Source: SCUS01 sp966211675
GTDB lineage: Bacteria; Myxococcota_A; Polyangia; Polyangiales; Ga0077539
Reading direction: 5' to 3'
Length of the DNA stretch: 64,000 nucleotides
Assembly: GCA_966211675.1 (NCBI GenBank)
Contig: CBIHPK010000014.1
Span: 1 to 64,000, forward strand
Position numbers and translations under genes: made by a program. Shown here piece by piece: positions 24,120 to 32,471 of the stretch; position 1 is the first letter of the stretch; every line of letters starts with the position of its first letter. Below the pieces are notes generated by a model that ran no database searches, was not told the DNA's origin, and worked only from the letters and a program-made list of their open reading frames with translations.

Positions 24120-26741
24120 TCACCCCGGACCGAGGCACAGCACGTCCTCGATGACGCCGAGGTTGTTCTCCTCGTGGCACTCGGTGCGCATCCGGGTGTC
24201 GTCGATCACGGCCGTCACCGGCGTGGGCCGCTCCGACGGCGGCGTCGCCCAGTCGCAGGTCACCTCGACGCACTCGCCGGGCATCAGCGCGCGCGGCGTC
24301 GGCGCCTGGCACACCCTCGGCCCCAGCGTCACGCCCGCCCCGCGGTAGAAGCCCACCGGGAGCCCGTCGGCCATCGGCGCCGTGCCCCGGTTGCACGCGC
24401 GCACGCGCAGCCTCGCCGCGCCCGAGCCGAGGCACATGAACCCGGCGCCCGACACCGTACCGTCCGGCGAGCTGGTGATCTCCGCGGTGCCCTGCACGTT
24501 CGTGCGGAAGTTGTTGAGCGTGCGCTCGCGCCAGTTGCGTCGCACCGCCCCGCTCGCCGGGATCCGGCCGTCGTCCTCGACGTTGGTCACGTTGTAGGCG
24601 TGCTGGTTCCAGATGGTGCGGGAGCGCACCCAGCGGTCGGCGATGTCCGCGTAGACCCGGAGTCCCCGCACGCCACGCGGTCTCGCCGCGCGGCAGGTGT
24701 CGCCCGCGCCCGGCGTCCCGTCCGGGGGCGCCGCGCAGACGTAGGTGCACTCGCTCCCCGAGCCCGTCGTGCGCCCTGCGTCGCCGCCCGCGTCGGCGCC
24801 CGCGTCCCCGACGCCGCCGTCCCCTTCGGGCGCGCTCCCGGGGCAGCACTCGCTGTCGCCCGTGCAGCGGCAGAAGCCCATCACGCAGCGGCCCGACGGA
24901 CACTCCGCGTTCGTCGAGCAGCGCAGCCCCGCGAACTGCACGTCCACCCCGCGCGGACCGACCCCGGGGCACGCGATGCCCGTCGTCGGCGAGCCGCAAT
25001 TGAAGTTGCTCCCCACCACGAGCTCGGCCCGGAAGTCCCCGTCGACGTCCGCCACCACGGGGTTCTCGTACCAGGTGCAGGACGAGTGCTGCTGCGAGAA
25101 GAGCACCGTCCCCGTGGCGCCGTCGTAGACCCGCGCGAAGCACTCGTCGGCGTACACCGCCTCGACGCGGCCATCGCCCTCGAAGTCGAAGGAGGTGCTC
25201 CCGGTCACGTTGGAGCTCGAGTCCTGCGAGGGCCGCGACCAGAGCACCCCCGTCGTGGTCGCCGTCTCGCAGCGGCCGCCGGAGCGCGCCACCGTGCGAG
25301 CGCCGCAGTCCGGGTCCATCACCGAGTAGGCCGTCGCCCCCGCCGCGGCCACCTCCGCGAGCCCGTCGCCGTCGAAGTCCGCCACCGTCGGCGGACCGCC
25401 CGTCCCGCCGCCCGGCAGCGCGATCGGGCCGAACACCGTGCGCCCCTCGATGGTGTCGATGCGCACGTACCCGCTGGAAACCACCGCCACCTCGGGAATA
25501 CGCGCATCGGTAAACCTCGCGCTCGCGAAGTCGCCGAAGTCGCCCACCGCCACCTGCCCGTCGCCGCACCCGGCGCCCGCGCAATTGCTCCTCGCGAAGT
25601 ACGCCTCGCGCACCCACTCGCGCGTCGCCGCGCTCCACCCGAAGACGCCGTTGCCGGTGACCAGCTCCACCGCGCCGTCCTCGTCCACGTCGAGCGCCAC
25701 GCTGAAGGCCCCGGCCGAGTAGCCCGCGAGCTGCGCCCTCGCGCCGGTGCCCCCGACGAGCACGCCGGTGCGACCGTTGAACACCATCCCGTGGCGCAGC
25801 ACCTCCGCCCGGCCGTCGCCGTCGATGTCCACGATGGTGGGCCCCGCCCAGCCGCCGCCCGTCGGGTCGAAGGCCGTGCCGTCGGCGTTGGTCGAGCGCC
25901 ACCACACGCCCCATCGGCCGCGCGCCCCGGCGTCCCCGGTCGAGGCCGGAACGTAGCGGAAGGCCACCAGCCCGCCGCCGGCCTTGAAGGCCACGATCTC
26001 CGGCGTCCCGTCGCCGTCGAGGTCGCCGATGGCGGGGGGAGAGGAGTGCGAGACGAGCTGATCGGAGAGGTTGTCCTGGAGCGCGCAGGTGCGTCCGTCG
26101 AGGATGCGGATGAGCCCCGTGGGGAGCTCGCTGCCGCCGTCCACCCCGTCGTCGAAGACCACCACCATCGAGGGCCGCACCCCGTCGGAGGCCGGGTGAT
26201 AGACCCGCAGGTCGGCCACCATCGGCGTCGAGAGCACGTGCAGGTGCTCGGGGTACGCGTCGCCCGCGGGCGCCACGTCGAACTGACACTGCACCGCCGG
26301 CGCGAACACCCCGGGCCGCGGGTCGACCGTGCACGCCGGGTCGGTCTGCGCCCCGGTCCACGGCACGCACCGGCCGCCTTCGCAGCGCGCGTCGTTGGGG
26401 CAGCCCACCGTGGCCGAGCAGGTGGTGCCCGGCTCCACGCAGCGGTCCATCCGGCAGAGGCGGCCGCCGGTGCAGTCGCTGGTCGCGCGGCACTCCGGGG
26501 TGAACACCTCCGCCATCGCCCCGTCGCCCGCTCCCCCGCGGTCCGTCGGCGCGTCCATCATCGACGCGCCTCGGTCGGTCCCCACGTCGCGAGCGTCCAT
26601 CCCCACTTCGGCGCGCGCGTCGACGGCGCCGGTATCCCGCGAGCCCGCGTCCATCTGCGGCTCCACGGTGCTCTCCTCCGCCGAGCACGCGCCCCCCGCG
26701 AGAGCCACCACCAGCGCGCCCATCCATCGATCGCTTCTCAT
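24120..26741 (-). CDS. large lipoprotein with FG-GAP/VCBS propeller repeats and a C-terminal CARDB-like domain
   Basis: 873 aa. The N-terminus MRSDRWMGALVVALAGGAC gives a lipoprotein-like signal (the -3 Gly is unusual), then an Asp/Ala/Thr-rich linker. Next come small Cys-rich EB-like modules (CRATSDCTGGRLCRMDRC, CPNDARCEGGRC). From about residue 215 to 640 Asp-Gly-Asp calcium loops recur (GDLDGDGTPEIV, DIDGDGRAEVL, DVDEDGAVELV, DFDGDGLAEVA, DFEGDGRVEAV, DVDGDFRAELV), the blades of an integrin-like beta-propeller. Another Cys cluster follows (CPSGRCVMGFCRC), and residues about 770-873 form a CARDB-like domain (LRVRACNRGTAP). It should sit on the cell surface and bind a ligand or polymer. It is divergent from the phosphofructokinase-like gene. 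Confidence 0.85.
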   Translation of the reverse strand: MRSDRWMGALVVALAGGACSAEESTVEPQMDAGSRDTGAVDARAEVGMDARDVGTDRGASMMDAPTDRGGAGDGAMAEVFTPECRATSDCTGGRLCRMDRCVEPGTTCSATVGCPNDARCEGGRCVPWTGAQTDPACTVDPRPGVFAPAVQCQFDVAPAGDAYPEHLHVLSTPMVADLRVYHPASDGVRPSMVVVFDDGVDGGSELPTGLIRILDGRTCALQDNLSDQLVSHSSPPAIGDLDGDGTPEIVAFKAGGGLVAFRYVPASTGDAGARGRWGVWWRSTNADGTAFDPTGGGWAGPTIVDIDGDGRAEVLRHGMVFNGRTGVLVGGTGARAQLAGYSAGAFSVALDVDEDGAVELVTGNGVFGWSAATREWVREAYFARSNCAGAGCGDGQVAVGDFGDFASARFTDARIPEVAVVSSGYVRIDTIEGRTVFGPIALPGGGTGGPPTVADFDGDGLAEVAAAGATAYSVMDPDCGARTVARSGGRCETATTTGVLWSRPSQDSSSNVTGSTSFDFEGDGRVEAVYADECFARVYDGATGTVLFSQQHSSCTWYENPVVADVDGDFRAELVVGSNFNCGSPTTGIACPGVGPRGVDVQFAGLRCSTNAECPSGRCVMGFCRCTGDSECCPGSAPEGDGGVGDAGADAGGDAGRTTGSGSECTYVCAAPPDGTPGAGDTCRAARPRGVRGLRVYADIADRWVRSRTIWNQHAYNVTNVEDDGRIPASGAVRRNWRERTLNNFRTNVQGTAEITSSPDGTVSGAGFMCLGSGAARLRVRACNRGTAPMADGLPVGFYRGAGVTLGPRVCQAPTPRALMPGECVEVTCDWATPPSERPTPVTAVIDDTRMRTECHEENNLGVIEDVLCLGPG

Positions 26742-26820
26742 CACGGGCCGAGCGTACCGCACTCGCCTCCTGGCCGATGGGCTCCGCGAGCCGCCGCCGT
26801 CGCGTGGTAAAGCCTCTCCC

Positions 26821-27984
26821 ATGGCCCCGGTGCTCGCCTTCGGACAACCCAACAACCAGGCCGCCTCCTCCCGACGGCTGCTCGTCGTCTTCGACGGCGG
26901 CAACGCGCCCGGGTACTCCTCTGTTGCGGTCGCGCTCACCGAGGAGGCAGTGCGCCGCGACTACGAGGTGTGGGCCGCGAGCGAGGGCTTCCGCTCGCTC
27001 ACCCGAGACGCCACCTCGGAGCCCAAGTTCGAGCGGCTGATCCTCGGGCGTCAGGAGCGCTACGCCCTGCTGGCGCAGGGCATCCCCGCGCGCTCCATGG
27101 GGCGCCGGGTGCTCGACGCGGGCAGCGATTTCCGAAGCGAGCGCTACCTCGGCTTCCTCGACCCGGACCGACGGCGAGAGGCGGCGGCGACCATCGCGGC
27201 GCAGGGCTTCTCGCACCTCGTCTGCGTCGGCGGCAACGGCACCTTCGAGGGCCAGAAGGCGCTGCTCGACCAGATGACCCCGAGGGTGCCCAGCGGCTTC
27301 ATCAACGTCTCCATCGACGACGACCTCGGCGGCGACCGCGCGATCGGCTTCCTCACCGGCGTCGAGGCCGGGGCCACGGTGGTGCGCGGCCTGCTGGAGG
27401 ACGCCTACACCCACAAGCGCGTCTACCTGGTCGAGACCATGGGCAACCGCAGCGGCCGCCACGCGCTGCACTGCGCCGTCGCCGCGAGGGCCCACCTGGT
27501 CGTCCTGCCCTTCTTCCGCTTCACCGAGGAGGTGCTCCGGGAGATCGCCGAGAAGCTCGCGCAGGTCGACTACGCCGTGGTGGTGGTGGCCGAGGGCTAC
27601 GAGTCCGAGCGCCGCCGCACCGAGCCGGGCCTCTCGGCGAGCGCGCTGCTCCTGCGACAGCTCGCCGGGGTGGGCCTCACGGACAGCCCTCGCAAGCGGG
27701 TCATCGCCGAGCCCTTCAGCCGCTACCTTCGCGGCGTGCGCCCGGCCTTCCTCGAGGTGTCCGCGGCCTACCTCAAGGCCTCGCTGCTCTTCGACGCCTT
27801 CGACGCCGGGCGCACGGAGATCATGCCCTTCGTGCTCGGCGCCCACGACGTCGGAGTGCGCCCCTTCGCCACCATCGCGCGCGACGACCGGGTGGAGCCG
27901 GCCTTCCTGCCGCTGCTCGACCGGCTGGGGCTGCCGAGGTTCCAGGCGCTGGTGCGGGAGCGCTTCGCCGCGGGCGGCGGATAG
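26821..27984 (+). CDS. 6-phosphofructokinase-family protein with altered substrate motifs
   Basis: 387 aa. The ATP-PFK fold is recognisable: DGGNAPGYSSVAVAL at the start (family GGDxPGxNA), VGGNGTFEGQK (family GGDGS), SIDDDLGG (family TIDND with the catalytic Asp) and VETMGNRSGRHAL (family VEVMGRxxG). The MGR Arg position is displaced and the usual IPE motif reads LPFFRF, so residues that bind fructose 6-phosphate seem changed. It may phosphorylate another sugar or be a regulatory homologue. The ATG at 26821 gives the family start. It converges on the kinase gene at 27986 with one base between the stops. Confidence 0.82.
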   Translation: MAPVLAFGQPNNQAASSRRLLVVFDGGNAPGYSSVAVALTEEAVRRDYEVWAASEGFRSLTRDATSEPKFERLILGRQERYALLAQGIPARSMGRRVLDAGSDFRSERYLGFLDPDRRREAAATIAAQGFSHLVCVGGNGTFEGQKALLDQMTPRVPSGFINVSIDDDLGGDRAIGFLTGVEAGATVVRGLLEDAYTHKRVYLVETMGNRSGRHALHCAVAARAHLVVLPFFRFTEEVLREIAEKLAQVDYAVVVVAEGYESERRRTEPGLSASALLLRQLAGVGLTDSPRKRVIAEPFSRYLRGVRPAFLEVSAAYLKASLLFDAFDAGRTEIMPFVLGAHDVGVRPFATIARDDRVEPAFLPLLDRLGLPRFQALVRERFAAGGG

Positions 27985-27985
27985 C

Positions 27986-29167
27986 TCAGCGCTTCCTCGC
28001 GAAGACCCGCACCGCCTGGCCCGCCGTCTCGCCCCGGTCGAAGGACTCCGGCGCCTCGCTGATCTCCGTCGGGTCGTCGTCCGGCGACTCGTCCGCGATG
28101 GTGCCGAGCTGCTGCAGCTCCCGCTGTAGCGCCGCGGCGTCGCGCGGCCGATCGGCGCGGGCCAGGCCGATGCAGCGCATCACCAGCGCGTCGAGCGAGG
28201 GCCCTACCCCGGGACGCAGCATCGACGGCCTCGGCGGAGCGCCCCGCTGCATCTCCATCAGCAGCGCCGCGGGCGTGCGCGCCACGAAGGCCAGCCGCCC
28301 GGTGAGCATCTCGTAGAGGATCACCCCGACCGCGTAGAGGTCCACCCGCCCGTCGAGGTCCGACTCGCCGCGGGCCTGCTCCGGGGCCATGTACGACGGC
28401 GTCCCCATGACGAAGCCCGCGCGCGTGAGCTTCGGGTCGCCGAGCGCGGACATCGCTTTACTCACCCCGTAATCGAGCACCTTCACCCGCGGCGTCTCCA
28501 GCCCCCTCGCCACCAGGAAGAGGTTGTCCGGCTTCAGGTCGCGGTGGAGGATCCCCCGGGCGTGCGTGGCCACCAGCGCGGACACGGTCTGCCTCGCGAC
28601 GCTCACCGAGAGCCCGAGCCCGAGGCGCCGCTCGCGACGCATCCTCGCGGTCAGCGTCTCGCCCTCCAGGCGCTCCATCACCAGGAAGGGCGCTCCGTCC
28701 TCCAGGCGCCCCATGTCGAAGACCTCCACGATGTGCGGGTGACCGAAGCTGCCGGACACCACCGCCTCGTTCTGGAAGCGAGCGGTGGCCACGGCGTCGC
28801 GGGCGTACTTCGGGTGCAGGCACTTGATGGCCACGCGGCGCCCGAGGTTCACCTGCACCGCGTCGTAGACCACGCCCATGCCGCCCTTCGCGATGAGCCC
28901 GGTCACCCGGTAGCGCCCTTGCAGCAGGCGCCCCACGAGCGGCGCCTCGGGCGTCGGGACCCCCGCGACGGGCTCCACCGGCGGAGCGTTCGCCGCTCGC
29001 GGCGCGTCGAGGCCCCGGGGCGCGAGCGGGGCGGGCGGGACCGAGGCCCGCGACGTCGACGGGGGCCGCGCCGCCGGCACCACGGGCTTCTGGTGCACCG
29101 GGCAGAGCGGAGCCTCGGCGGGGTGGGGCATCCCGCAGAGCTGGCACCGGATGAAGCGCTGAGCCAT
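27986..29167 (-). CDS. Ser/Thr protein kinase with N-terminal zinc-ribbon-like module
   Basis: 393 aa. Residues 1-26 contain CQLCGMPHPAEAPLCPVHQ; Cys8, Cys11, Cys22 and His25 could bind zinc. After a Pro/Ala-rich linker the kinase domain begins at about 85: YRVTGLIAKGGMGVVYDA (G-loop), VAIKCL (Lys), HRDLKPDN, DYGVSK (DFG position reads DYG) and GTPSYMAPEQARG. The active motifs are complete. No membrane helix follows the domain, unlike most kinases of this type, so it should be cytosolic. The C-terminal 60 residues are acidic. Targets are unknown. Confidence 0.9.
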   Translation of the reverse strand: MAQRFIRCQLCGMPHPAEAPLCPVHQKPVVPAARPPSTSRASVPPAPLAPRGLDAPRAANAPPVEPVAGVPTPEAPLVGRLLQGRYRVTGLIAKGGMGVVYDAVQVNLGRRVAIKCLHPKYARDAVATARFQNEAVVSGSFGHPHIVEVFDMGRLEDGAPFLVMERLEGETLTARMRRERRLGLGLSVSVARQTVSALVATHARGILHRDLKPDNLFLVARGLETPRVKVLDYGVSKAMSALGDPKLTRAGFVMGTPSYMAPEQARGESDLDGRVDLYAVGVILYEMLTGRLAFVARTPAALLMEMQRGAPPRPSMLRPGVGPSLDALVMRCIGLARADRPRDAAALQRELQQLGTIADESPDDDPTEISEAPESFDRGETAGQAVRVFARKR

Positions 29168-29199
29168 TGGAGCGGTGCCGAGTATAGATCCGCGGGGCG

Positions 29200-30099
29200 T
29201 TACGTCGGCAGCAGGCCGCGACGGGTGAGCGCGGCGCGCACCTCGGCCTCGCGGGAGCGTGGGACCGACACTCGGGTGGGCATCCCCCCCGCCACGCCGA
29301 GCATGGCAAGGAAATCGAGGCCCGAGTCGAAGGCCGCCGCGAGGGTGACGTTCTGCTCGTCGGTGAGCACCGAGACCACCGCGCGCTTCTGCCCGAGCAG
29401 CAGCAGCTCGGTCTTGTCGACCTCCCTGGGCTTGAGGTCGGTGATGTCGCACCAGGCCACGTCCCCCGAGACGGTGTAGCGGTCGCCGGCCACGTCGCGG
29501 GTGCGCTGCTCGATGGCGTCGTAGCGGTCGGCGGCGGCCTCGACCTCGCCTCGCACCTGCGGGTCTTCGCAGCGGTCGACCAGCCAGCCGACCACCCTCG
29601 CCAGGAAGGCGTCGTCGCGCCCGTCGATGCGCAGCGCCCGGTCGATGCGCTCGCCGCGCGCCGAGGGGACCCCGGTGCGCGTGTCGATGGCCCTCGCGTC
29701 GTCGTCGGCGCCCTCGTAGGGCTCCACGCCACCGAGGATCCACTTGGCCGCGGCGTAGAGCCCGTCGAAGTCGTTGTGGGCGACGATGGTGTCGACCTCG
29801 CCGGCCTGCGCCACCAGCGCGGGGGTGACCATCTCCGGGCAGGCGCCGTGCACGGCCTTGGTGGAGAGCGTGAAGCGCGGATCGGCCCGGTAGCGGTCGT
29901 GGAGGTTGTGGTCGTGGTGGTCGATCCAGGCCGCGAGGCGCTCTCCCAGCCCGGCGAGGAAGGGCCCGGTGACCTTCTCGAAGCTGGACCCGGTGCCCGA
30001 GGCGGCGAAGGCGATGTCGAGGACCACGACGCGCCCGACCAGGGTGGCCGGGCGGGGGAGCTTGCGCGGGGTGGCGAAGACGAGGGCGGGTCGGGTCAC
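29200..30099 (-). CDS. DHH-phosphoesterase-like protein with rearranged motif order
   Basis: 299 aa from a GTG overlapping the YggX-like gene by four bases (GTGA). Asp28 in VVVLDIAF and AAWIDHHDHN (DHH at 60-62) resemble motifs II and III of the DHH family. IVAHNDFDGLYAAAKW (108-113), which resembles motif I (HxDxDG), comes after them rather than before. DDDARAIDTRTG follows at about 130. This order suggests a circularly permuted or re-evolved DHH site. The C-terminal region lacks an obvious DHHA1 GGG motif; GVAGGMPTRVSV is the nearest candidate. Likely a metal-dependent phosphodiesterase or exonuclease; substrate unknown. Confidence 0.7.
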   Translation of the reverse strand: MTRPALVFATPRKLPRPATLVGRVVVLDIAFAASGTGSSFEKVTGPFLAGLGERLAAWIDHHDHNLHDRYRADPRFTLSTKAVHGACPEMVTPALVAQAGEVDTIVAHNDFDGLYAAAKWILGGVEPYEGADDDARAIDTRTGVPSARGERIDRALRIDGRDDAFLARVVGWLVDRCEDPQVRGEVEAAADRYDAIEQRTRDVAGDRYTVSGDVAWCDITDLKPREVDKTELLLLGQKRAVVSVLTDEQNVTLAAAFDSGLDFLAMLGVAGGMPTRVSVPRSREAEVRAALTRRGLLPT

Positions 30100-30560
30100 G
30101 CGGCGGGTTCGACCGTCTTGATGGCGTCGCGGGCGAGGGAGCCGGCGCCCTTGTTGCCGCCGACGTCGAAGCCCGCCGGGACGGAGCCGTCGAAGTCCGA
30201 GAAGGTGAGCCGGTGGTCGTCCGCGCCGATGAGCGTGGCGGTGATGCGACGGCCGTCGGCGGTCTCGACCACGACGCGCTTGTCCAGGTGCCGAGCCCAC
30301 GGGTCGCTCGACTCGTCGAGGTTCAGGAAGATCTTCATCTGCTTGAGCCACAGCTCCTGGCCGCGAGGGTCGGTGGTGTCGAGCCGCAGCTCGTTGACCA
30401 GCTTCACGCTCATGGCGATCCAGTCCTTGTAGCAGGCCGAGCAGATCTTCTCCTGGATCTCCGCGCCGAGGGGCGCGAGCTTCGTCCCGGGGCGGAACGG
30501 CGGCGCCGCGAGGCCGGGCTTCTCTTCGCCGCACTTGATGCACTTCACGTTGGTGGTCAT
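30096..30560 (-). CDS. zinc-ribbon YggX-like (Fe-trafficking type) protein with extra C-terminal domain
   Basis: 154 aa. Residues about 5-82 follow the YggX pattern: KCIKCGEEKPGL, PPFRPGTKL-(A/P)-LGAEIQEKICSACYKDWIAM, VKLVNELRLDTTDPRGQELWLKQMKIFL. Where classical YggX has a single Cys and an alanine-tryptophan helix, this protein has CxxC twice (CIKC and CSAC), making a zinc or iron ribbon. Residues about 90-154 add a small beta-rich domain (KRVVVETADGRRITATLIG). YggX proteins protect Fe-S clusters from oxidation. Translational coupling to the DHH-like gene suggests joint function. Confidence 0.72.
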   Translation of the reverse strand: MTTNVKCIKCGEEKPGLAAPPFRPGTKLAPLGAEIQEKICSACYKDWIAMSVKLVNELRLDTTDPRGQELWLKQMKIFLNLDESSDPWARHLDKRVVVETADGRRITATLIGADDHRLTFSDFDGSVPAGFDVGGNKGAGSLARDAIKTVEPAA

Positions 30561-30627
30561 GGCGCGCCGACTTATGCGACACCGTCCCGCCCCCTGCAAG
30601 CGTCGGCGCGCCCCGCGCGCCCATAGG

Positions 30628-31320
30628 ATGAACCCCCCGCCGATGGTCACCCCCCGAGCCAGCTTCGACACCGTCACCGTCGACCGGGTCACCCGCGTCT
30701 ACGGCGTGACCCGCGCGCTCGCGGGCGTGAGCGCCACCTTCCGCGCCGGCGAGGTCGCCTCGCTCGAGGGCGGCAACGGCGCGGGCAAGAGCACCCTGCT
30801 GGGCATCCTCGCGACGCTCTCCCGGCCCACCGCGGGCGAGGTGCGCTGGGGCGAGTACCGCATGCCCGAGGACCGCGAGTCGATCCGCGCGGCGGTGGGC
30901 TTCGTGGCGCACGAGGCGATGGTCTACCCCGACCTCACTCCGCGAGAGTCGCTCGCGCTGATGGCCACGCTGCACGGGCTCGACGACCCTCGCGACCGCA
31001 TCGAGGCGGTGCTCTCGGGCGCCGGGCTCACCGCCCTCGGCGACCGTCCGGCGCGCACCTTCTCCCGAGGCCAGCTGCAGCGCCTCGCGGTGGCGAGGGC
31101 GGAGCTGCACGACCCGACGCTGGTGCTCTTCGACGAGCCCACCACCGGGCTCGACGCCAGGGCCGTCGCGCGGCTGGAGGAGGACATCGCCAGGGCCCGT
31201 TCGCGCCGACGCATCGTGGTGCTGGTGACGCACGACGCGCCCTTCGCCGAGCGGGTGGCGGACGTGCGCATCACCCTCGACCGGGGGCGCATCGCGGGGA
31301 CCGTGCGAGTCGAGCGCTAG
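30628..31320 (+). CDS. ABC transporter ATPase, CcmA-like, with no permease nearby
   Basis: 230 aa. Complete ATPase motifs: Walker A GGNGAGKST, signature FSRGQLQRLAVARA (SRGQ instead of SGGQ), Walker B LVLFDEPTTGLD and H-loop VLVTHDAP. Length and layout match CcmA-type haem-export or ABC-2-type ATPases. The next gene is a convergent kinase, so no membrane partner lies within this window; it must pair with a permease encoded elsewhere or act alone. It is divergent from the YggX-like gene with a 67-bp gap. Confidence 0.85.
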   Translation: MNPPPMVTPRASFDTVTVDRVTRVYGVTRALAGVSATFRAGEVASLEGGNGAGKSTLLGILATLSRPTAGEVRWGEYRMPEDRESIRAAVGFVAHEAMVYPDLTPRESLALMATLHGLDDPRDRIEAVLSGAGLTALGDRPARTFSRGQLQRLAVARAELHDPTLVLFDEPTTGLDARAVARLEEDIARARSRRRIVVLVTHDAPFAERVADVRITLDRGRIAGTVRVER

Positions 31321-31323
31321 GCC

Positions 31324-32406
31324 TCAGCGGGCCGGGGCGCGGTGCACGGGGCGAACGGTGCGAGGGCGGGCGCGCGCGGGCGCGGGCTGGACGCTGGGCG
31401 CAGGGGCGACCGCGGGGGCGACCGGCTCGGAGCGGGTGAGCCGGTAGGCGCCCATGACGAGCGCGAGCAGCGCGAGGGCGGCGAGGACCAGGGTGCTCGC
31501 CCTGGGGAGCGGGCGGCGCGCTCGGGCCGCCCCGGGATCGCGCAGGGCCGTGACGAGGAGCGCGACGAAGGCGCCGGCGGAGGCGGGGCGCTCGGACTGC
31601 CGCCGAGAGAGGGCCATCGCGAAGACCTCGTCGACGCGCGGTGAGAGGGTCGGGCGGTGCGACGAGGGCGACGGGGTCTGGTCGTGCACCACGGCGTAGG
31701 AGACCTGCACCGCGTCGTCGCCGGGGAAGGGCCGGGTGCCGGTGAGGGCCTCGAACATCACCGAGGCGAGCGAGTACACGTCCCCGCGGGTGCTGTACTC
31801 GCCCTTGGTGATGGCCTCCGGGGGCGCGTAGGCAGGCGTGCCCAGAAACTGCCCGTCGCGGGTGAGCGTCGCGTCCGGGACGCGGGCGATGCCGAGGTCC
31901 GTGAGCTTCACCGCGCCGTCGGGCCCGAGCAGGATGTTGTCCGGCTTGATGTCACGGTGGACGATGCCGACGGAGTGCAGCGCGTCGAGGGCCGCGCCGA
32001 CGCCGCGGGCGATGCGCACGGCCTCCTTCGTCGAGACCGGGCCCTCTTCGAGGAGCGCTCGAAGGCTGCGCCCGGGGACGTACTCGTAGACCACGTAGGG
32101 CCCGAGCGCGGGGCACATCCCGGCGTCGTGCACGATCACGATGTTGGAGTGGTGGAACCTCGCCGCCGCCCGCATCTCGTTGCGGAAGCGCGCCACGAAG
32201 GACTCGCGCCTGCCGCCGTCGCGCAGCACCTTCACCGCGACCTCGCGCTGCAGCTCCGGGTCGTGGGCGAGCATCACGGTGCCCATGGCCCCCTCGCCGA
32301 GCTGGCGGATCACCCGGTAGCGCCCGATGCGCTGCACCTGGGCAACGGGCTCCATCGCACCGACGACGGGCTCCGGATCGACGGGGTGCGTGGCGAGCTC
32401 GGGCAT
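31324..32406 (-). CDS. transmembrane Ser/Thr protein kinase
   Basis: 360 aa. Kinase domain about 28-275: YRVIRQLGEGAMGTVMLAHD, VAVKVL (Lys), HRDIKPDNILL, TDLGIAR (DLG in place of DFG), GTPAYAPPEAITKGEYS. A basic juxtamembrane stretch (ARARRPLPR) precedes one helix (ASTLVLAALALLALVMGAY, about 305-323). A short Pro/Ala/Arg-rich tail would lie outside the membrane with no recognised sensor. All catalytic residues are present. It is encoded next to aroE-xseA but no functional link is visible. Confidence 0.92.
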   Translation of the reverse strand: MPELATHPVDPEPVVGAMEPVAQVQRIGRYRVIRQLGEGAMGTVMLAHDPELQREVAVKVLRDGGRRESFVARFRNEMRAAARFHHSNIVIVHDAGMCPALGPYVVYEYVPGRSLRALLEEGPVSTKEAVRIARGVGAALDALHSVGIVHRDIKPDNILLGPDGAVKLTDLGIARVPDATLTRDGQFLGTPAYAPPEAITKGEYSTRGDVYSLASVMFEALTGTRPFPGDDAVQVSYAVVHDQTPSPSSHRPTLSPRVDEVFAMALSRRQSERPASAGAFVALLVTALRDPGAARARRPLPRASTLVLAALALLALVMGAYRLTRSEPVAPAVAPAPSVQPAPARARPRTVRPVHRAPAR

Positions 32407-32471
32407 TCGGGCCGCGGCAGTCTATGCCGCGGGGCTGCGACGGTCGAGAATGAGGGGCGCCACCGGCGGTC

